Shown in pieces: positions 59,560 to 64,000 of a stretch of DNA of 64,000 nt. The stretch comes from Aquisalimonas sp. 2447 (GTDB lineage Bacteria; Pseudomonadota; Gammaproteobacteria; Nitrococcales; Aquisalimonadaceae): the NCBI RefSeq assembly GCF_012044895.1, contig NZ_CP050695.1:62001-126000 (forward strand). Reading direction: 5' to 3'. The translations under genes were made by a program, and so were the position numbers. Numbering within the stretch: position 1 is the stretch's first letter; each line of letters begins with the position of its first letter. Under the pieces are notes generated by a model. The model saw only the letters and a program-made list of their open reading frames with translations, had not been told where the DNA came from and did no database searches.

Positions 59560-60324
59560 TCACCCGCCGCCGGCGCCCGCGAGCACCATTACTGCCGCCA
59601 CCAGCACCGCCGTCTCCACCGTCTCCAGCAGCGCCCCGGCGGTGTCGCCGGTGAAGCCGCCCAGGACCCGCCGCATCAGCCGCACACCCAGGGCAAACAC
59701 GGCCATGGCCGTGACCAGCATCACCACGCCGGCCCATCCGCCGAGGGCGAGCGTGACAACGGCGCTGCCGCCGGCGGTGACGGCCAGCGCGCTGCCGGCC
59801 AGGTGTCGTGCCCCGGACTCGCCCAGCCCGCCGGCCCGGACGTAGGGCAGCACGGGGAACAGCAGGGCACAGGCCGCGCGGCCGAGCAGCGGCGCGCTCA
59901 GCAGTCCGATCCACCCGTGCTGGACCTCCAGCAGCACGGCCACGGCCGCGACCTTGGCCAGCAGGGCCAGCACCAGCACTACCACGCCGGCGGGACCACA
60001 GGTGGGGTCCTTCATGATGGCCAGGGTGCGCTCCCGGTCCCCGTGGCCGCCGAGCCAGGCATCCGCGGTGTCCGCCAGGCCGTCCAGGTGCAGCGCCCCG
60101 GTCAGCGCTGCCAGAACGGAAACGATCACGACAGCGGCTGGCAGCGCTGGCAGCCCCAGCCAGGTCGCCGTGGCCCCGAGCATGGCCAGGAGGAAACCGA
60201 TGCCCAGGCCCACCAGCGGATAGGCGGCGACGGCCATTCCCTGGTCTCGGGCATCCAGTTCAGCCGGCAGCCGCACCGGGATTCGGGTCAGGAAGGCGAT
60301 GGCCAGGAGCAGGCCGCGCCACAT
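59560..60324 (-). CDS. cobS: Adenosylcobinamide-GDP ribazoletransferase (cobalamin synthase)
   Basis: 254-residue polytopic inner-membrane enzyme joining adenosylcobinamide-GDP to alpha-ribazole. N-terminal LLLAIAFLTRIPV and the catalytic acidic loop HLDGLADTADAWLGG with RERTLAIMKDPTCGPAGV are family signatures; about six hydrophobic helices follow. Its start overlaps the stop of the phosphatase gene by a few bases. Confidence 0.96.
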   Translation of the reverse strand: MWRGLLLAIAFLTRIPVRLPAELDARDQGMAVAAYPLVGLGIGFLLAMLGATATWLGLPALPAAVVIVSVLAALTGALHLDGLADTADAWLGGHGDRERTLAIMKDPTCGPAGVVVLVLALLAKVAAVAVLLEVQHGWIGLLSAPLLGRAACALLFPVLPYVRAGGLGESGARHLAGSALAVTAGGSAVVTLALGGWAGVVMLVTAMAVFALGVRLMRRVLGGFTGDTAGALLETVETAVLVAAVMVLAGAGGG

Positions 60325-60944
60325 CAGCCCTGCGCTCCGTGGGCGATGAGGCAGCTCAGCAGCCCGTGCTCGGTGTGGTCCATGCGGATGCGGCTGCGGC
60401 AGGCGTAGGGCACGTTGAGCCCGGCCATGAGGCGTGTCGGCGGCACTTCGAGCACGCAGGCGACAATCATGCGAATCACGCCGCCGTGGCCCACTACGAG
60501 CACGTGCTGACCGCGGATGGCCTCACGCCAGTGATGCCAGCCTGCTTCCACCCGCTGGTGGAACGCACTCAGGCTCTCGCCCCCGGGTGGCGGGTAACGG
60601 TCGCCGTCGGACCAGAACGCGGCCAGCCGGTCGCCGTCGCGGGCCAGAATCTCCTCGGTCTTCATGCCTTCCCACTCGCCGAAGGAGATCTCCTTGAACG
60701 CAGGCTCCACGTGCAGCGGGATGTCGCGCTCCAGCGCCAGCGCTTCCGCGAACGCGTGACAGCGCTGCAGGGGCGACGTCACGATGGCTTCCCAGCCGGC
60801 CTCACGGGCGACGGCGGCGCGCATCTGCTCCCAGCCCGTGGAACTCAGTGGGTCGTCCAGGTGGCCGCGGTACCGCTGCCCGCCCTCCGGCGCACCATGG
60901 CGCAGCAGATCCACCCAGGTGGAGCGGGAGTCACTCCTCGGCAT
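60324..60944 (-). CDS. cobC: Alpha-ribazole phosphatase-like histidine phosphatase
   Basis: 206 residues of the phosphoglycerate-mutase superfamily. Catalytic RHG motif in VDLLRHGAPEGG, Arg in SPLQRCHAFAEAL, acidic EISFGEWEGM and the second His in VLVVGHGGVIRM. The ATG at 60944 (MPRSDSRSTWVDLL) is inside the end of cobT (14-bp overlap). Position between cobT and cobS indicates it dephosphorylates alpha-ribazole phosphate or adenosylcobalamin phosphate. Confidence 0.92.
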   Translation of the reverse strand: MPRSDSRSTWVDLLRHGAPEGGQRYRGHLDDPLSSTGWEQMRAAVAREAGWEAIVTSPLQRCHAFAEALALERDIPLHVEPAFKEISFGEWEGMKTEEILARDGDRLAAFWSDGDRYPPPGGESLSAFHQRVEAGWHHWREAIRGQHVLVVGHGGVIRMIVACVLEVPPTRLMAGLNVPYACRSRIRMDHTEHGLLSCLIAHGAQG

Positions 60945-61986
60945 CACTGACACCTGCGTCCTCGAAGGTGGCCATATCCCGCTGGATTGCACAGGCGGAC
61001 CGCAGCAGTGGCACCGCCACGGCGGCCCCGCTGCCCTCGCCCAGCCGCATGCCCAGATCCAGCAAGGGCGTGCTTTCCAGCGCCTGGAGTATGGTGTCGT
61101 GCCCGGCTTCCCGGGAGCGGTGGGCGAAGTGCAGCCACGCCGCCACCCCCGGGCTGTGCTGTACCGCAACCAGTGCCGCCACTGAGACGATGAACCCGTC
61201 CACGAGCACCGGCAGCCGCCGCGCTGCGGCTCCGCGAATCGCTGCGGCGATGGCGGCGATCTCCAGGCCGCCCAGCGAGCCCAGCACGGCCAGGGGCGAA
61301 CAATCGTTGCCGTGGCGCGCCAGCCCGGCGGCCACCGCATCGCGCTTGCGGGTCAGCCCGGCGTCATCCACGCCGGTTCCCCGGCCAGTCAGTACGCCGG
61401 GCGGCATGTTGAGGAGCATGCACGCCACCGCGGCTGCACTGGTGGTGTTGCCGATACCCATGTCGCCGGCGATGAACAGCTCCGCGCCCGCCTCCGCGGC
61501 CCTGGCGGCCGCTGCATCGCCCACGGCCAGGGCGGCGTCGCGCTCGTCAGCCGTCATGGCCGGTTCCCGGGTCAGGTTGCGGGTGCCTGCCATGATGGTG
61601 GCATCGCGCACGCCCTCCAGGGGCGGCAGTGGCTCCGCTGTGCCGAGGTTCACCACTTCCATGTTTGCGTCGAGCTGGCGAGAGAGCACGCTGATGGCGG
61701 CTCCGCCGGCAGCGAAGTTGCGAACCATCTGCCCGGTTACCGCCTGCGGAAAGGCGGAGACGCCTTCGGCGCAGACGCCGTGATCACCAGCGAATATGGT
61801 GATATAGACGCGCTCCACCGAGGGTGTGGCCAACGCCTGTTGTCCGGCCAGGCGGATCGCTGCCTCCTCCAGGCGTCCCAGGGAGCCGGGGGGCTTGGTC
61901 AGACGCATCTGTCGTTGGCGGGCCGCGTCGGACGCCGACTCATCCGGTTCGGGGATGGGGGTGTCCCAAAGGTGGCCTGCGTTCAT
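60931..61986 (-). CDS. cobT: Nicotinate-nucleotide-dimethylbenzimidazole phosphoribosyltransferase
   Basis: 351 residues; activates dimethylbenzimidazole as alpha-ribazole phosphate. Signatures: RLTKPPGSLGRLEEAAIRLA, FAGDHGVCAEGVSAFPQAVT, EAGAELFIAGDMGIGNTTSA and the catalytic Glu in the C-terminal RLGEGSGAAVAVPLL. ATG 61986 has GGGA upstream. A hairpin with a T-run sits 15-44 bp upstream of the start codon. Confidence 0.96.
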   Translation of the reverse strand: MNAGHLWDTPIPEPDESASDAARQRQMRLTKPPGSLGRLEEAAIRLAGQQALATPSVERVYITIFAGDHGVCAEGVSAFPQAVTGQMVRNFAAGGAAISVLSRQLDANMEVVNLGTAEPLPPLEGVRDATIMAGTRNLTREPAMTADERDAALAVGDAAAARAAEAGAELFIAGDMGIGNTTSAAAVACMLLNMPPGVLTGRGTGVDDAGLTRKRDAVAAGLARHGNDCSPLAVLGSLGGLEIAAIAAAIRGAAARRLPVLVDGFIVSVAALVAVQHSPGVAAWLHFAHRSREAGHDTILQALESTPLLDLGMRLGEGSGAAVAVPLLRSACAIQRDMATFEDAGVSDAEE

Positions 61987-62000
61987 GGGTGCATTCCCGT

Positions 62001-62030
62001 TAAAAAAAGCGCGACCGATGTTCGGTCGCG
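62001..62030 (-). terminator. Terminator-like hairpin in the cobT leader
   Basis: On the minus strand a perfect 9-bp stem (plus-strand arms CGCGACCGA 62010-62018 and TCGGTCGCG 62022-62030, 3-nt loop) is followed by CTTTTTTTAA, and only then by the cobT ribosome site and ATG. By structure it is an intrinsic terminator, placed where a cobT transcript must pass unless it starts downstream. Confidence 0.7.
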
Positions 62031-62105
62031 GCCTCGTGGGTGTCAAGCAGGTTCCGGTCAAGCGTAGACTACCGGCTTTTCGCGAACTTGCGTGCCGCCG
62101 TTGCC

Positions 62106-63038
62106 ATGTTGATCGCCCTGGTATGTATTGCTGCCGTGTTGCTGGACGCCGCGCTGGGAGAGCCCCGCCGAGGGCATCCGCTGGTGGCGTTCGGCAATCT
62201 GGTCGGGGGCGTGGAGCGGTGCCTGAATCATCCGGGCCGGGCCGCCGCGGGGCGTGGCGTGCTGGCGGCGCTGGTCCTGGTCGTGCCCCCAGTGGCGCTG
62301 GCGTGGGGTGTTATCGCGGTCGTCCCGTTGCCACTGGTCCTGCTGTTGGAGGCCCTGGTGCTCTATCTGGCGCTGGGCCTGCGCAGTCTCACGGAACATG
62401 CGCGGGCGGTGGCAGCACCCCTTTCAGCGGGTGATCTGACGGGGGCGCGCACCGCGGTGGGCGCCCTGGTCAGTCGCGATACCGGGCAACTGGAGGACAG
62501 CGGCGTCGCCGTCGCCACCGTGGAGTCGGTGCTGGAAAATGGCGCCGACGCTGTGTTCGCCAGTCTGTTCTGGTTCATCGTGGCGGGGGTGCCCGGGGTG
62601 ATCCTGCACCGGCTGGTGAATACCCTGGACGCCATGTGGGGTTACCGCACGGCGCGGTATCATCGTTTCGGCTGGTTTGTCGCCCGTCTGGATGACGTTC
62701 TGAACTGGATCCCCGCTCGCCTGACCGCGCTGAGTTACGCGCTGGTGGGGCAGACAGCCTCCGCGTGGCGTTGCTGGCGCAGCCAGGCGGCGGCGTGGGA
62801 CAGCCCCAACGCCGGCCCGGTGATGGCTGCCGGCGCCGGCGCCCTCGGCGTGACCCTGGGGGGCGATGCGCCCTATCACGGGGGGTGGAAAAAGCGGCCA
62901 CGACTCGGCACCGGTCCGGCGCCCGCCGCCGACGCCATCGCCGCTGCCATTCGCCTGGTCCGCCGCGCCGTCATGCTGTGGCTTGTACTGATTGCTGTTG
63001 GAGGCGGCCTATGGGCCCTGACCACGGCGGGCGGTTGA
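62106..63038 (+). CDS. cobD: Adenosylcobinamide-phosphate synthase
   Basis: 310-residue polytopic inner-membrane protein of the CobD/CbiB family; attaches aminopropanol (phosphate) to adenosylcobyrate. Signatures: [89 protein letters not shown]-type region and [17 protein letters not shown] 62106 is the best family start; the frame is open to 62040. Divergent from cobT; overlaps the next gene by 28 bp. Confidence 0.95.
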   Translation: MLIALVCIAAVLLDAALGEPRRGHPLVAFGNLVGGVERCLNHPGRAAAGRGVLAALVLVVPPVALAWGVIAVVPLPLVLLLEALVLYLALGLRSLTEHARAVAAPLSAGDLTGARTAVGALVSRDTGQLEDSGVAVATVESVLENGADAVFASLFWFIVAGVPGVILHRLVNTLDAMWGYRTARYHRFGWFVARLDDVLNWIPARLTALSYALVGQTASAWRCWRSQAAAWDSPNAGPVMAAGAGALGVTLGGDAPYHGGWKKRPRLGTGPAPAADAIAAAIRLVRRAVMLWLVLIAVGGGLWALTTAGG

Positions 63039-64000
63039 ATCGCGCCGCCCGGGACTACGACATCCCGGTGGGCGACTGGCTGGACCTGTCCACGGGCATC
63101 AATCCGCGTCCCTGGCCTGTGCCCGCGGTACCGACCGAAGTCTGGCAGCGGCTGCCGGAGGCGGACGACGGCCTCGACGCCGTTGCCCGCCGCTGGGCCG
63201 GCGCACCGCCGCATGCCGGCTGCCTGCCCGTCGCCGGTAGTCAGGCCGCCATTCAGGGCCTGCCGCGGCTGCGGCCCGCCTGCCGGGTTGGCGTGCCGCA
63301 GCCGGGTTATGCGGAGCATGCCTGGTGGTGGCAACAGGCGGGGCATACGGTGGTTCCCGTCGCCCACGATGCTGTGGACGGGCAGATCGCCGAACTGGAT
63401 GCGCTGGTGTGGATCCATCCCAACAATCCCACCGGGCTGGCAGTTCCCGTGGACCGACTGCTGGCCTGGCATGCGACCCTCGCCGCCCGCGGGGGGTGGC
63501 TGGTGGTGGACGAGGCGTTTGTCGATCCGACCCCCGGGATCAGCCTTGCCCCCTGGGCCGACCGTGACGGACTCCTGGTGCTGCGCTCCCTGGGCAAGTT
63601 CTTCGGCCTTGCGGGACTGCGCGGCGGCCTGCTGCTCGCACCGCAGTCCGTCTGCCAGGCCCTCGACCAAGTGCTGGGCCCCTGGGCGGTCAGCCATCCC
63701 ACCCGCTGGCTCATGGCCCGGTCCCTGGCCGACACCGTCTGGCAGACCCAGGCACGCCAATGGCTGGCCGACGCCGCCAGCGCGCTGGACACAACGCTCG
63801 GGCGCCATGGACTGCCCCCTGCCGGAGGCACCCCGCTGTTCCGCTACTGCCCGCATCCGCAGGCGGCGACCATCCACCACGAACTGGCCCAGCAGGGCAT
63901 TCTCGTGCGGCTGTTTGAGCAGCCGTCTGCACTGCGCTTCGGTCTGCCTCCGGACTCCGCCACTCTGGAGCGCCTGGACCAAACGCTGGCACGAACCTGC
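63011..64000 (+). CDS. Threonine-phosphate decarboxylase, 3' end beyond window
   Basis: 330 codons visible, without a stop before the window ends. PLP-dependent class I/II aminotransferase-fold enzyme related to CobC (Pseudomonas) and CobD (Salmonella), which makes (R)-1-amino-2-propanol phosphate for the neighbouring amide-forming enzyme. Visible motifs: [40 protein letters not shown], and the PLP Lys in [19 protein letters not shown] 63011 lies inside cobD, giving a 28-bp overlap. Gene symbol left blank because cobC and cobD are used for different genes in different species. Confidence 0.94.
   Translation, partial: MGPDHGGRLNRAARDYDIPVGDWLDLSTGINPRPWPVPAVPTEVWQRLPEADDGLDAVARRWAGAPPHAGCLPVAGSQAAIQGLPRLRPACRVGVPQPGYAEHAWWWQQAGHTVVPVAHDAVDGQIAELDALVWIHPNNPTGLAVPVDRLLAWHATLAARGGWLVVDEAFVDPTPGISLAPWADRDGLLVLRSLGKFFGLAGLRGGLLLAPQSVCQALDQVLGPWAVSHPTRWLMARSLADTVWQTQARQWLADAASALDTTLGRHGLPPAGGTPLFRYCPHPQAATIHHELAQQGILVRLFEQPSALRFGLPPDSATLERLDQTLARTC

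Noticed and set aside
58640-62105. Search for a cobalamin riboswitch near the cob genes
   Set aside because: No B12-box-like sequence was recognised in the short gaps before cobU, cobT or cobD. A covariance-model scan would be decisive.

Overview
The window reads as an ordinary stretch of a high-GC gammaproteobacterial chromosome. The likely source is a halophilic or halotolerant member of the Chromatiales (Ectothiorhodospiraceae-like); this is inferred from gene content and not proven. The clues are a Tat-exported high-potential iron-sulfur protein (HiPIP), TrkAH potassium uptake beside an NtrYX-type two-component system, a betIBA glycine-betaine module with a choline-binding protein, many acidic proteins and very GC-rich third codon positions. 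There are no rRNA or tRNA genes, no CRISPR array, no prophage and no insertion sequence.

Layout. 1-4297 (minus): pyruvate dehydrogenase E2 (cut by the window edge) and E1. 4523-7245 (minus): DUF502 membrane protein, DUF4197 lipoprotein, HiPIP behind an FNR-type box, and an unknown protein. 7316-13934 (minus): hemF, tsaC, topA, smg, dprA and a LysM protein. 14062-24361 (plus): def, fmt, rsmB, DUF4390, ntrY, ntrX, trkA, trkH and a TPR protein, the classic dprA//def-fmt divergence. 24407-26758: a lipid A acyltransferase, a Trp-rich repeat protein of unknown function, and dtd. 26842-31985 (plus): hisBHAFIE running into tatABC. 32011-33792 (minus): a PilZ-like protein. 34223-39968 (plus): sucA-sucB-lpd; lpd probably also supplies E3 to pyruvate dehydrogenase. 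40198-48793 (plus): acuI-prpB-prpC-acnD-prpF-prpD, a complete methylcitrate cycle except for the propionyl-CoA-forming ligase, with both types of 2-methylcitrate dehydratase. 48806-50421: REP-like repeats, osmC and two hsp20 genes behind a near-perfect RpoH promoter. 50626-53555: a large BTAD/SARP-like regulator facing an outer-membrane barrel gene across an 11-bp tandem direct repeat. 53662-58639: betIBA and a choX-like gene across a shared operator region. 58728-64000: cobalamin late-pathway genes cobU, cobS, cobC phosphatase, cobT, cobD/cbiB and a threonine-phosphate decarboxylase (cut by the window edge), interrupted by REP-like repeats.

How it fits together. Central carbon flow (PDH, OGDH, methylcitrate cycle), osmoadaptation (Trk, Bet) and envelope or stress functions dominate. 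TatABC would export the HiPIP encoded in the same window. The most promising unexplained items are the duplicated Trp-rich protein at 25424-25942, the BTAD regulator/OMP pair with its tandem repeat, an NtrX-like regulator that lacks the sigma54-contacting GAFTGA loop, the acuI-led prp cluster, an RpoH promoter with a possible thermosensing leader, and a terminator-like hairpin in the cobT leader.
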